Source: a virus
Virus record (IMG/VR): IMGVR_UViG_3300042527_000927
Location: 1 to 42,155 of that record
DNA: 42,155 nt
Reading direction: 5' to 3' (one strand)
The translations under genes were made by a program, and so were the position numbers. The notes under the pieces are model-generated. The model was not told the DNA's origin. It did no database searches and saw only the letters and a program-made list of their open reading frames with translations. Of the stretch, positions 1-8,255 are shown piece after piece (the stretch's first letter is position 1; each line of letters starts with the position of its first letter).

Positions 1-486
1 GGCTCCAGCGCCGGCCAGTGGCACGTCTACATGCCGCACTTCCGGCGCCTGCAGGGGGCGGCCCCAGCGGCCCCGCCAGCGCCGGCGGTGATCGTTCAGC
101 CTGGCGTGATCGACTGGAGTAACTTCGGCGCCTTCATCACCCCCAACCTCACGGTGGGGGAGGTGCTGCAGTTTGACCACCGGCGCCGGCCATCGGCCCA
201 GAGCGCCGTGGTGCCGCGCATCCTGGAGACCGCCCGCGAGTTTCAAGCCGTTCGCATGGCCTGGGGCCGGCCGCTGGGCGTCACCAGCTTCCACGTCTCA
301 GGCCTGGCCATTGACATCTACCCGATCGGCTTGCCCCTGCAGGCCCTCTACAGCTTCCTGATCGGCCGGTGGACCGGTGGCTTTGGCGACGGCCGCAACC
401 GGGGCTTCATCCACCTGGATCGCAGAGGCGGTGGCCGCTTCGTGCCCAGTGGCGGCGTGCGGCCGGCTGATGTCAGGCCCTACTGA
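1..486 (+). CDS. Peptidase M15-family protein, 5' end outside window
   Basis: The frame is open from base 1 and reads through an ATG at 31, so the true start is probably upstream. The protein shows the zinc-site pattern of peptidase M15 (D,D-/L,D-carboxypeptidase fold): FHVSGLAID (His 88 and Asp 95 counted from the ATG at 31), then GFIHLD (His 128, Asp 130). This HxxGxAxD...HxD arrangement is that of the Peptidase_M15_3 type domain, enzymes that cut peptidoglycan peptide cross-bridges. It is transcribed towards the phage lysis genes and ends beside the broken HNH gene. It may be an extra phage lysin or a host cell-wall gene; the window does not decide. The segment after base 31 is Ala/Pro rich and looks like a linker, so an N-terminal binding domain may lie outside the window. 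The family call is fairly sure, the ownership is not. Confidence 0.75.
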   Translation, partial: GSSAGQWHVYMPHFRRLQGAAPAAPPAPAVIVQPGVIDWSNFGAFITPNLTVGEVLQFDHRRRPSAQSAVVPRILETAREFQAVRMAWGRPLGVTSFHVSGLAIDIYPIGLPLQALYSFLIGRWTGGFGDGRNRGFIHLDRRGGGRFVPSGGVRPADVRPY

Positions 487-738
487 GCGTTCCAGTTGGT
501 GCAGGTGTGCTGCCTGGCTGAGTAGCGGGTTGCTACAGCATGAACCGGTGAACCCACATCCCGCCACGGTCAGGCCACCAGCGGAACGCGGGACCACGTG
601 GTCAAGTGTGTCGGCTGGGTCGGCGCAATAGGCGCACTGGTGGTTTCACTCGGCGAAGATCCGCCGGCGGAATCGGGCCTTGGTGATTTTCGTGGGCTGG
701 AGTTGGGTTTCGTCGATCAGGTGATCGAAAGGGGGCAT
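480..738 (-). pseudogene. HNH endonuclease gene, broken by an in-frame TGA
   Basis: An ATG at 738 overlaps the endolysin stop by one base (TGATG) and opens a frame of 30 residues ending FRRRIFAE. A TGA (648-646) stands where a Trp codon would suit the family. The same frame continues with NHQCAYC, a C-x2-C zinc knuckle, then TLDHVVPRSAGG, the DH-x-P-S-GG core of HNH nucleases. After GGLTV the typical second C-x2-C-N segment is not clean, and a neighbouring frame ends at a TAG (482-480), so there may be a second lesion. HNH nucleases of this type are common in phages, as homing enzymes or packaging partners. I read this as a recently inactivated gene: the core is intact but no full-length protein is possible without TGA readthrough. 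A sequencing error (TGG read as TGA) is an alternative. Confidence 0.65.
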
Positions 739-2063
739 CAGCCCGCCGCCTCTTGCATCACTGACACCCAGATGCGGCCCATTCCCAGCAACGGAAGCAC
801 TCGATCCCTGAGATCCACATTGTGCATGCGAATGCAGCCCAGGGTGGAATGCAGCGCTTGCCGTGGTGCCCATGCCCCTGGCCAGCCGCAGGCCGTGCCG
901 CCGCCGTGGATCATGATCCCGTCCCTGCCGTAGCGACTTCCGGGGCCCTCCTGCCCTTCCTGGCCCAGCAGGTCGAATGAATACCAGCCATAGGCGCGGC
1001 GATCAGCGCTAAACGTTGCGGATGGGTCCTGCTCATAGTCGCGGTAGACCTGGCCCACCAGGTACAGCCCTGGAGGTGTATCGCTGTTGGTTACCGTCCA
1101 TTCCGATTCGCCCGCCTGGCCCCGGCACAGACACGGCACAGACCAGAGGCGTTTGCCGTCGTGGGTGTAGGCGGTGAGTGTTTTCAGGCGATCATCGGCA
1201 AGGAGGTGGTGATCGCCGGGCTTCAGCGGTGGCTGCTTTTTGGGCCCGACCATCCCGGCAGGGACCGGGGCGCCCTGCTGCTGGAGCGGTGGCCGTTGCT
1301 GTGGGGCCAACAGCCGCCCGGATTGCACCAGCCCCCACACGCGCTGAGCCTCGGCCTGGCGGCGGTCCAGGTGCGGCACGCCAGGGCGGAAGTATCCGGT
1401 GCGGCTGGCGGCTGATCCGGTCCAGTATTCAGCAGCCTGTGCCGGTGTCATGTTCGGCGGCCGGTTCTCGAAAATTCGAGTCCAGCCGATCAGCGAACCC
1501 TGCGATGGGTCGTGTAGACCGGCGTACTCCTCAGCGAAATACTGCTGTTGCCAGCGGTTGGAGTTGGGATCGATGCCACTGTTAAGGGCCGTCGAGCGTG
1601 CCTTGTCGTAGGCGATGCGCCTGACCGCGGTGTACTGCATCGCGCCACGCCCTGCACCAGAACCTGCCTCAACCACATCGAGGCGGTCAAGGTTGGGCCG
1701 TCCGGTTTCGATGATGATGCAGCCGATGAACCCGCATGCTTCGGCTGGCGTCAGCGGTCGGATGCGCTCGCGTGATTCCTGCTGCACCTGCGGGCTAGTG
1801 AGGTAGGTGAGCCAGGATTGGAGATTCTCGAGGCTGGGATCCCTGCTCATCACGGTGGCAGGGGTGACGGGAGAGGCCGGGGCAGCGACAGGTCCGGAAG
1901 GTGGTGTGGGCTTCAGCCAGATGCTGTTGCGGATCTGGCCACCCTCTTCGAGCTGCTGCCGCTGCGCCGGGGTGAGCATGAGCTCCACCGCCGACCAGAA
2001 GGCCTGATGCTGGGGGTTGCCCAGTTTGGTGGACAGGGCGTAGCGCAGAAGGGAGGGGTTCAT
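738..2063 (-). CDS. Two-domain endolysin-like protein: lysozyme-like plus L,D-transpeptidase (YkuD) domain
   Basis: A 441-residue protein. I chose the ATG at 2063 because the longer frame runs into the neighbouring gene at 2080. Residues about 100-245 look like a phage lysozyme-type domain: an early Glu in IIIETG (about 119) and GRGAMQY (about 138-144), as in tail or endolysin muramidases. After a Pro/Gln-rich linker, residues about 280-435 carry the L,D-transpeptidase signature MIHGGG (His about 386) and STLGCIRMH, with the catalytic Cys near 410. YkuD domains form or exchange 3-3 peptide cross-links; in bacteria they are cell-wall enzymes. It is the last large gene of the lysis cassette, behind three small membrane or hydrophobic proteins. 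The substrate is peptidoglycan by inference. Whether the YkuD half cuts, caps or modifies peptides is unknown. No signal peptide is seen, so holin-dependent release is likely. Confidence 0.8.
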   Translation of the reverse strand: MNPSLLRYALSTKLGNPQHQAFWSAVELMLTPAQRQQLEEGGQIRNSIWLKPTPPSGPVAAPASPVTPATVMSRDPSLENLQSWLTYLTSPQVQQESRERIRPLTPAEACGFIGCIIIETGRPNLDRLDVVEAGSGAGRGAMQYTAVRRIAYDKARSTALNSGIDPNSNRWQQQYFAEEYAGLHDPSQGSLIGWTRIFENRPPNMTPAQAAEYWTGSAASRTGYFRPGVPHLDRRQAEAQRVWGLVQSGRLLAPQQRPPLQQQGAPVPAGMVGPKKQPPLKPGDHHLLADDRLKTLTAYTHDGKRLWSVPCLCRGQAGESEWTVTNSDTPPGLYLVGQVYRDYEQDPSATFSADRRAYGWYSFDLLGQEGQEGPGSRYGRDGIMIHGGGTACGWPGAWAPRQALHSTLGCIRMHNVDLRDRVLPLLGMGRIWVSVMQEAAG

Positions 2064-2079
2064 GGGTTGAGGGAGGGGT

Positions 2080-2382
2080 TCATGGAATGGTGGGTTGTGT
2101 GGGTTGCTCACGACGCGCCAGGGCCGCCGGATCGAACAGCAGGGTGAGGATGCGCAGCTCCACAGCCAAGGGATCGCGATGCACCACCCGTTGCACCGCC
2201 GTAAAGAACAGCAGTGACACCTGAGCAGCGCCGGCCGTGATCGCCCGCTGCATCTGGGCATCGATCACGGCAAACACCTCCGGCAGTTGCTTTCGCAGGT
2301 CAGCCCCCAGGGCTTGCAGTAGCAGGGTGGTGAGATGCCTGAGCACCAAGCCAAGGACGGGTTTGAACAGGAAGCCGATCAT
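2080..2382 (-). CDS. Small hydrophobic protein of the lysis cassette
   Basis: A 100-residue protein whose ATG overlaps the stop of the gene before it by 4 nt (ATGA). It begins with a hydrophobic or amphipathic stretch (residues 1-27, MIGFLFKPVLGLVLRHL and on) and has a second hydrophobic patch near 52-66. The tail is Arg/Pro rich. I do not recognise a family. Its place, between two small membrane proteins and the endolysin, fits a holin, antiholin or lysis accessory role, but this rests on position only. The stop is 16 bases before the endolysin start. Confidence 0.7.
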   Translation of the reverse strand: MIGFLFKPVLGLVLRHLTTLLLQALGADLRKQLPEVFAVIDAQMQRAITAGAAQVSLLFFTAVQRVVHRDPLAVELRILTLLFDPAALARREQPTQPTIP

Positions 2383-2801
2383 GCTGGTTCAGGGTCATCG
2401 CCATCTCCAGCATGGCCCTGCCCGGGATCCGGCACGATGCCGATCGGGCCACTGAGGGGCTGTTCGCTTTCATCCTCCGTGCGGCGGCGGTTGAGCAGCA
2501 CACTGCCGGCCAACCCACCCATGGCCGCAGCAGCTGATTCAGCGGGGCTGTGCACCACCAGGGCCAGCAGGGTGTCGGTGGATCGGCGGCCAATCTCTCC
2601 CATCTGCGACCAGGCCGGCAGGCACTCCAACGGTCGGCGGCTGCGCATCTCGCACAGCATGGCTTGGGTGAGGCCTGCCACCAGCTGCCAGCTCACATTG
2701 GCCACCACTACCCAGCCGGCGATGGTGAGGCCGGCGCCGATCACAGGTGAAACGCTGGCAATCACACTGCGGCTGGCTTTCTGTTGAGAATGCGTGGTCA
2801 T
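2379..2801 (-). CDS. Putative holin-like membrane protein
   Basis: A 140-residue protein with one clear long hydrophobic segment (about residues 13-48, SVIASVSPVIGAGLTIAGWV and on) and a weaker one near 80-103 ending in a basic NRRR. The C-terminus is acidic and Pro/Gly rich. It overlaps both neighbours by 4 nt (ATGA at each side), so the three small genes form one translationally coupled set. One or two membrane spans, a small size and a position directly before an endolysin suit a holin. No named holin family is recognised, and which of the three small proteins is the pore former cannot be told from the sequence. Confidence 0.7.
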   Translation of the reverse strand: MTTHSQQKASRSVIASVSPVIGAGLTIAGWVVVANVSWQLVAGLTQAMLCEMRSRRPLECLPAWSQMGEIGRRSTDTLLALVVHSPAESAAAAMGGLAGSVLLNRRRTEDESEQPLSGPIGIVPDPGQGHAGDGDDPEPA

Positions 2802-3070
2802 AGACCCCCTTTGGTGAGGCGTACTTCGTGTTCCTGAAGCTCCTCCTTCACGACCTCATAGCGCTTTTGCTGTAGGTCACTGTTTTTGATCAGCGTGCTC
2901 ATCGATTCACGCATAACCGACACGTCTTTCCACACGCCAATGCTGGCGCTGGCAGCCGCCATAAAACTGAGCGCCGTGATTGTTGCTAGCACCGGCAGCA
3001 GATAACTGGCCAGCACCTGGGGTGGCCGAGGCTCGTGAGCCCCATTGGCTGGGTCGTATGGTTCGTGCAT
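2798..3070 (-). CDS. Small membrane protein with C-terminal coiled coil (lysis cassette)
   Basis: A 90-residue protein with a short polar, Pro-rich N-terminus, one membrane span at about residues 21-45, then a charged helical region (about 50-85, rich in Lys, Glu and Gln) with coiled-coil character. This topology resembles class III holins and also i-spanin-like proteins. It opens the three-gene lysis set and overlaps the next gene by 4 nt. No good Shine-Dalgarno sequence is visible; instead the last arm of an 8-bp stem-loop abuts the ATG (see 3071-3102), so initiation may be controlled or inefficient. Confidence 0.7.
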   Translation of the reverse strand: MHEPYDPANGAHEPRPPQVLASYLLPVLATITALSFMAAASASIGVWKDVSVMRESMSTLIKNSDLQQKRYEVVKEELQEHEVRLTKGGL

Positions 3071-3102
3071 GGCCTAGTGCTTCGTCATCACAAAACTAGG
3101 CC
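3071..3102 (-). promoter_or_regulatory. Stem-loop abutting the start of the first lysis gene
   Basis: GGCCTAGT (3071-3078) and its perfect complement ACTAGGCC (3095-3102) flank a 16-nt loop. In the minus-strand mRNA the 3' arm ends exactly at the ATG (3070), so folding would hide the ribosome binding region. A translational timing device for lysis is possible. The stem is short, so confidence is low. Confidence 0.35.
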
Positions 3103-3173
3103 TGTGGCCGTCAACTGATCGCGGCAGGTGCGGTGGCGATGGTTGAGGGCAGGTCACGGTCTGAGCGCTGTCT

Positions 3174-3191
3174 ACCTCAGTCTGCTGAGGT
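3174..3191 (-). other. 7-bp hairpin between the 52-residue ORF and the lysis genes
   Basis: ACCTCAG-TCTG-CTGAGGT forms a perfect 7-bp stem with a 4-nt loop, 17 bases after the stop of the 3209-3367 gene. No T-run follows on either strand, so it is not a standard intrinsic terminator. It may be an mRNA 3' end or processing structure. The rest of the 138-base gap shows nothing else. Confidence 0.3.
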
Positions 3192-3208
3192 GGTCTTAGC
3201 CGGACAGA

Positions 3209-3367
3209 TCAGCGCAGCGATTCCTCGATCGCCTGAATCAGGCCCTCGTCACGCGAATGGGCGGCGTAGGGGTCTGTGTTCATGCCGAGCAACCACTGGT
3301 ACAGGGGGATTGCCAGCACCCGCTCATCGTCGGCGGCGGGAATGTAGCCAGGGTCAGAGGGAAGCAT
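3209..3367 (-). CDS. Small conserved-looking phage protein, 52 residues
   Basis: An ATG at 3367 lies just 2 bases beyond the stop of the giant fibre gene and opens a 52-residue frame beginning MLPSDPGYIPAADDERVLA and ending in an acidic helix, EAIEESLR-like (QAIEESLR). The composition (balanced charged and hydrophobic residues, Tyr, Trp) and the tight junction make it a real gene. Short proteins after tail-fibre genes are sometimes fibre chaperones, but no family is recognised, so the role is open. Confidence 0.65.
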   Translation of the reverse strand: MLPSDPGYIPAADDERVLAIPLYQWLLGMNTDPYAAHSRDEGLIQAIEESLR

Positions 3368-3369
3368 GA

Positions 3370-6300
3370 TCAGAGCACGACGTTTGGAGTGATGTTGAAC
3401 CCGTGCTCAGGGCTGATGCCACGGGCGTAGGACCGCAGCGCCATGTTTAGAGCAAAGGTGCTGTCCGCTTGGTTCAGCGCGGCGTTGGTGATGACAGGGT
3501 TGTATCGCCTAGTGGAAGCGCCCAATGGGTGAGGCTCGCCATAGAACGGCTCGACTAGGCCGGTTGTATCGGCCAGTGTTGAACCGTTCACGGCCGCCGT
3601 GATCCTATTGCCGACTGCATAGGTAAGGCCCGATGTTCCGGCAAGGGTGTTCCAGTTGGCCTGAGTGGTGCTGCCCAGCGACAGGATTTGATAGGTAACG
3701 CCAGCGGCTGCAGAGTTAACGTCAATCCCGTACTTGGGCACGATCAGCGTAAATTGGTTGGCGGCTAAGCCCGCTACCTTAAAAATTGTGCGTTCTGGCA
3801 GAAATTGAGGTCCCAGAGCAGTCCTGGTGTCTATACCGAGAAGCACCGTGGCGCCGCGCTCTTGGTCAGAGATGCCCTCGTTGCCCAGCAGTACGCCGCG
3901 CACCTTGACGGAGTTATAGCCGTTAGAGCCAAATCGACCAACAAATCCCTCTGTAATGTTGCCAGTAGCTGACGATGAAAAGGACTGCAGAAAAGCAGTA
4001 CGAACACTTAAAGAACGCTTGGCATGAATGAACTGATCCAGGAACGGGCCAGAGTCGTTGTCAGCAGGCTCGGCACCAGTCGATGTGAGCAGGTGGATGT
4101 GATTTGGCAAGTAACGAGTATTGGTGGAGTTTTGATGCCAGGTCCTGGTGGCAGGATTTGATTGATCCTGCAGGTAGCTGACCCTTGAGCCTATCTGATC
4201 AATCACCACAGGCTCAGCAGTGATCGGCCCGAGGAATGTGTGATGGAACTGGCGCCAAGTCCAGGGTGCTGCAACTGACGTTGATCCATAGTGCGTATCG
4301 CCAGACATCGGCACGTCATTTGTTACCCCCATGCCGGCGCTGGAAATGGTCGTATTCCCGCGCAGATAAAGGGCGCTCCACCGCAGCTGGACCAGCCCGT
4401 TGGTTGCGATGTACGGCGGACGAGCGGCACCAAGTGAATCCTTGCGCGAAGGCAGCGGCGAGCCGAACACAATGCCGCGCAGGTCTGCCACGTCGGTGGG
4501 GTTGCCCTCTAGCTGGATTGGCGGGGTGGTGGTCCAACTGTCGTACGCCGGGTTGCGGCCATTGCTGATCCGCAGCTGGTTCAGGAATGTATCAACGTTC
4601 GTGGCGGTGTTGGTGGTGAATGCACCGCTGGGGAGCGTGACGCTGCCAGTAATGAACTGCCCTGCGGTGATTGCGCCTTCAGCCACCAGCTTGATCAACT
4701 CGGACACGCCCAGGAAGTGGAACCCACCACGAAAGTCCACACCACGACGCCAGCGCATTTGCCGACCGAATGTGCTTACGTGCAGCTGATTGTTGGCGGT
4801 CTGGCTGTCGCGTAAAAACAGCGTAAATGCCCTGAAATTCACCCGAGTGCTGAGGTTGCCGTAACCTGAGCCATCAAACCAGGTTTCAGCGGTGGCAGGG
4901 TCGCCGGTTTCGGGGAAGATCAGCGGCCAGCCGGCCTGCGTCGGATCGCTGGCCCTGAACACCACATTGCATTCCCACACCGAAGCAGGATCGTAGAGCC
5001 CTGGCGCAATCCTGATTTCAGCGGTTTGGTTGCCGCTGCCAATCACTGCATTCGCGTACTCCGCCGCCCGCGCCAGGGTGGGAATGGCGGCAACCGGACT
5101 GGTTGGCGGGGTGTCGAACATTTGATCCAGGGTTCGATCCGTCGCAGTGCTCTGCACGTAGATCGTGATTGTGCCGGTAGCGGCCGAGACCAGCCGTTGC
5201 GCCTGCCGCCAGCGGTTGAGGCCAGGGAGACTAACTAGCTTATTATTTGCCCGTGATAGTTGTTCATCATTTGCTGCAATGACTGTACTGTTTAGATAAT
5301 CTGCGATTGGTGCCAGTTGGCCAAACCCAAATTTGTTGGTTGTCATGCCCATGGCATCGCCGCCATCGAGCTCGGAAACACCGTTTACGTCGAACTTACC
5401 GGTTGCCGTAAGGTTGTCAACTGTTAGATTATCGAGCCGTGTTGGCGGCGGGGTATCACCTTCTTTGCCAATGTCATCAACACCAATGACCTCGCCGGTG
5501 TCGGTGTTGATCAGCCCTTGATTGGTTACATCAAAGCCATCCTTGTTGGTGCCGCGAATTTCTACCCTGCCGCCTTGTTCTGGTGCAAAGTTTGCATTGA
5601 ACTCGTTCCTGGCACTCATCGTGCGGCGCCAACGAGGCAGCGCTCTGGTGTAATTCCAGAAACCCACACCGTTAAGATTCTGCCCCAGCAGCTGGATGAA
5701 GCTGGGCTGTCGAAACTCCAGGGCCCAGTTGGCGCGGCCACTGGCAGCACCACCACTTGGCGGTGTGGGAAAGTCTGTGGCAGATGCGGGATCGAGCTCG
5801 CGGCTTGCTTCCGTACGCGGCACCAGGGCGTTGTGCGCAGCCGTGCTGCTGAAGCCCAGAGCCAGGAGCATGGCCAGTGCGCCGCGATAGTCGGTAGCGC
5901 TGCGCAGCTGATCGCGCACGCTGCCGGAGCTGGTGTAGATGGTGGCCCAGTTGATGCCGCAGGTGGTGGTCAGGTCAGTGCCGCCGTCGGTATCGGTGTC
6001 GAAAATCAGCTGCGGCGCTTCCAGAGAGGTTGGATCCTCGGCGTTGTAGTCCGACGCCTGCTGCACATAGGATTCCTGCCAGAAAGCCTCATCAGGCGTG
6101 CTTCCAGCGGAAACATGTGTGACGGTGGCGGTGAAGTGCTTGCCGGCATGCTTTACCGTTTCCCCCTTGCGATAGAAGCGGCCGGCGGCGTAGACCTCAT
6201 CGGGACAGGAGCGGCGGATTGTGATCTCCGCCGACATCACCACCCCGGCACCTTCCGCTGGAATCTTGGTGGTCGTGGTCACGGCCAGCACCTCAGCACC

Positions 6301-8232
6301 ACCAGGGGCCAGCACGCGATCAATGCCGCCGCCAGTCACCCCAGGCCGGGTCTGAAGAATGCTGTTGCGCACCGGCACCCTGGAGTTGGTGGTGTTCGCC
6401 AGCCTCAGCGATACCCGCCGCTGCGCAGAGCTGCGGTTGTCCCACAACCGCCGGATGTAGACCTTCCGACCGACTGCCAAGGATGCTCCACCCGTTGCCG
6501 TGCCAATCGGGAGGTTGGTGCCGGCTTGCAGCGCCGCACCTGTGATGTCGATCTCGGTAGCTGAGGTGCTGACCCAGGCATTGGCCGCCAGAGTGGCGCG
6601 CCAATCGGGGCCCCCTGGGTTCTCAATCCAGATCAGCGTGCCAGCGGGCAGCGAGTAGCCCTGAGCGGCCAGCACGGCGGGTATAGCCGGATCATCGCTA
6701 GGGGCCAGCGGCAGCTGAAGCGTGATCAGGCTGCCCGAAATGGCAGCCACGTTGCCGAGGCCAATCTGCCGCACGTTGCCGGTCTGATCGGCCACGCTGC
6801 GCGCCACCTTCAGGCGCCTGAGGTTCCAGTTCTGATCCAGCGGGTCGCTGTTGGGGGCATAGCCCTTGGCCACGGCAACGCAGCCACCGAAGTTGCTGGT
6901 GGAGTTGCTGAACTCCAGCTGGGCGCCGCTATCGGCAAAGTGATGGCGGCCAGCACCGATGGCAAACACGCTCACCATTTGCCCGAAGGCGCCGCTGATC
7001 AGGCTGACGTGGCGACTCATCCGCTGCGGCTTCATCCGCACGTCGTCGGCCTCGCTGTCGATCAGCTCCTGGTAGTTCACCGGCGCACGCCAGGCGCCCT
7101 CCCGGTAAATCTGCCAGCAGCTGAGATCGCGCTGCACGGAGATGCCGGTGAACTGGGCGATCACGATGGATTTCAGGCCCGTAACGCGGGCGCCATCCCA
7201 GAACGCTCCGCCCATGCCCCACTCGGTGCGCAGCGAGCAGTTGTAGACGTAAGGGCTGGCGCCCTTCACTGTGTCGGACGCCTCCGAAGGGTTGGCGCCG
7301 AACGGGCCCACAATTTCGTATTCCGACAGGCGGGGGACGGCCAGGGCGTTGGAGATGTTGCCGCTGTTGCTGGCGCCGCCCATGGCGGTGCGCACCTTGG
7401 CGTAGAGCTGATTCAGATCCGCCTGGCTGGCGGCCTGAAAGCAATCGATGAGGTGGTGGCTGGAGTTGGCGCCCAGCTGGTCACGAAACGTAAGCCCGTA
7501 GACGTAGCTGGTGTTGGTGATCTTGAGGATTGCCGCTCGGTTGCTGTAGTCGACTGCCTCATCCGCCGCGGCCGGCACCCAGGAGGGCCTCACCGTGCAT
7601 TGCCTGAGGCTGAGCGGGGCGCTGGCAGTGGCGTAACGGGGCAGAACAATTCCGCCGCTGTTGGGGTTGAAGGCGATCAGGTGGTTTGGTGTGGGGTCAA
7701 ACCCCTCGGCCGGCCATTCGGTGATCGGAATGGCGCTGGGGCTGTTGCCGGGGTCGTTGTAGAAAATATGTGTGCCCGGGGCAAACTCAACCGCTGGGCA
7801 GTCAACCTGAGCGTCTTCTGAATTGAGGGTGAAATAACTCTTGCTGGTGGCCAGGACGATCTCAATCGCCACCCGGTTGATGGTGCGGAACGGTCGCTGC
7901 TTGCTGTAGCCACAGGTAAGGCGCTGGTTTTCGAGGCGCCTGAGCTTGGCCCTGATCTTGGCGGCGTCGCTGGCGCCGGCCGGCTCCTCAAACCAGTTGT
8001 AGGAACCACCCACGAAACGGTCCGTGCCGATGTAGGGGTTGACGTAGATCGTGAACGGGCTGTTGAGCGGATCGGCCGGCTCGGAATTGCCCGGGGCAAT
8101 ATTGGCGTTGCCCACCAGCTGCAGCAGGGCATCCACCACCGCCGAGAGCTGATCCTTTGCCCGCAGCTGCCCACCAGCACCCACGGCGTTGCGGATGCCG
8201 GCAAGGGCGTTGGCGATGCTGATCCGAGCCAT
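3370..8232 (-). CDS. Giant tail fibre / receptor-binding structural protein
   Basis: A 1620-residue protein rich in Thr, Ser, Asn, Gly and Ala with few Lys, typical of beta-structured fibres. The N-terminal 250 residues include INPYIGTD-type text (VNPYIGTDRFVGG, about 66-78) followed by PFRTINRVAIEI, a pattern seen in right-handed beta-helix (pectin-lyase-like) phage fibres. A second similar block occurs near residues 1030-1090 (ITIYVQSTATDRTLDQMFD then IPTLARAAEYAN), suggesting two beta-helix modules. A GKEGD segment near 935 lies between the halves. The ATG at 8232 has GGGGAG about 12 nt upstream. It is the last large gene before the lysis set, the usual place for fibres and adhesins, so host recognition is the likely role. 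No catalytic residues for a depolymerase can be assigned. Confidence 0.75.
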   Translation of the reverse strand: MARISIANALAGIRNAVGAGGQLRAKDQLSAVVDALLQLVGNANIAPGNSEPADPLNSPFTIYVNPYIGTDRFVGGSYNWFEEPAGASDAAKIRAKLRRLENQRLTCGYSKQRPFRTINRVAIEIVLATSKSYFTLNSEDAQVDCPAVEFAPGTHIFYNDPGNSPSAIPITEWPAEGFDPTPNHLIAFNPNSGGIVLPRYATASAPLSLRQCTVRPSWVPAAADEAVDYSNRAAILKITNTSYVYGLTFRDQLGANSSHHLIDCFQAASQADLNQLYAKVRTAMGGASNSGNISNALAVPRLSEYEIVGPFGANPSEASDTVKGASPYVYNCSLRTEWGMGGAFWDGARVTGLKSIVIAQFTGISVQRDLSCWQIYREGAWRAPVNYQELIDSEADDVRMKPQRMSRHVSLISGAFGQMVSVFAIGAGRHHFADSGAQLEFSNSTSNFGGCVAVAKGYAPNSDPLDQNWNLRRLKVARSVADQTGNVRQIGLGNVAAISGSLITLQLPLAPSDDPAIPAVLAAQGYSLPAGTLIWIENPGGPDWRATLAANAWVSTSATEIDITGAALQAGTNLPIGTATGGASLAVGRKVYIRRLWDNRSSAQRRVSLRLANTTNSRVPVRNSILQTRPGVTGGGIDRVLAPGGAEVLAVTTTTKIPAEGAGVVMSAEITIRRSCPDEVYAAGRFYRKGETVKHAGKHFTATVTHVSAGSTPDEAFWQESYVQQASDYNAEDPTSLEAPQLIFDTDTDGGTDLTTTCGINWATIYTSSGSVRDQLRSATDYRGALAMLLALGFSSTAAHNALVPRTEASRELDPASATDFPTPPSGGAASGRANWALEFRQPSFIQLLGQNLNGVGFWNYTRALPRWRRTMSARNEFNANFAPEQGGRVEIRGTNKDGFDVTNQGLINTDTGEVIGVDDIGKEGDTPPPTRLDNLTVDNLTATGKFDVNGVSELDGGDAMGMTTNKFGFGQLAPIADYLNSTVIAANDEQLSRANNKLVSLPGLNRWRQAQRLVSAATGTITIYVQSTATDRTLDQMFDTPPTSPVAAIPTLARAAEYANAVIGSGNQTAEIRIAPGLYDPASVWECNVVFRASDPTQAGWPLIFPETGDPATAETWFDGSGYGNLSTRVNFRAFTLFLRDSQTANNQLHVSTFGRQMRWRRGVDFRGGFHFLGVSELIKLVAEGAITAGQFITGSVTLPSGAFTTNTATNVDTFLNQLRISNGRNPAYDSWTTTPPIQLEGNPTDVADLRGIVFGSPLPSRKDSLGAARPPYIATNGLVQLRWSALYLRGNTTISSAGMGVTNDVPMSGDTHYGSTSVAAPWTWRQFHHTFLGPITAEPVVIDQIGSRVSYLQDQSNPATRTWHQNSTNTRYLPNHIHLLTSTGAEPADNDSGPFLDQFIHAKRSLSVRTAFLQSFSSSATGNITEGFVGRFGSNGYNSVKVRGVLLGNEGISDQERGATVLLGIDTRTALGPQFLPERTIFKVAGLAANQFTLIVPKYGIDVNSAAAGVTYQILSLGSTTQANWNTLAGTSGLTYAVGNRITAAVNGSTLADTTGLVEPFYGEPHPLGASTRRYNPVITNAALNQADSTFALNMALRSYARGISPEHGFNITPNVVL

Positions 8233-8255
8233 CTGCTGCTGCTTCTCCCCGCAGG

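Noticed and set aside
1161-2007. Several plus-strand ORFs across the endolysin gene
   Set aside because: They are antisense shadows; no start context and Arg/Gly/Pro-rich composition.
3133-3369. Plus-strand 78-residue ORF
   Set aside because: Arg/Ser-rich text typical of antisense to a GC-rich gene; the minus-strand 3209-3367 ORF explains the region better.
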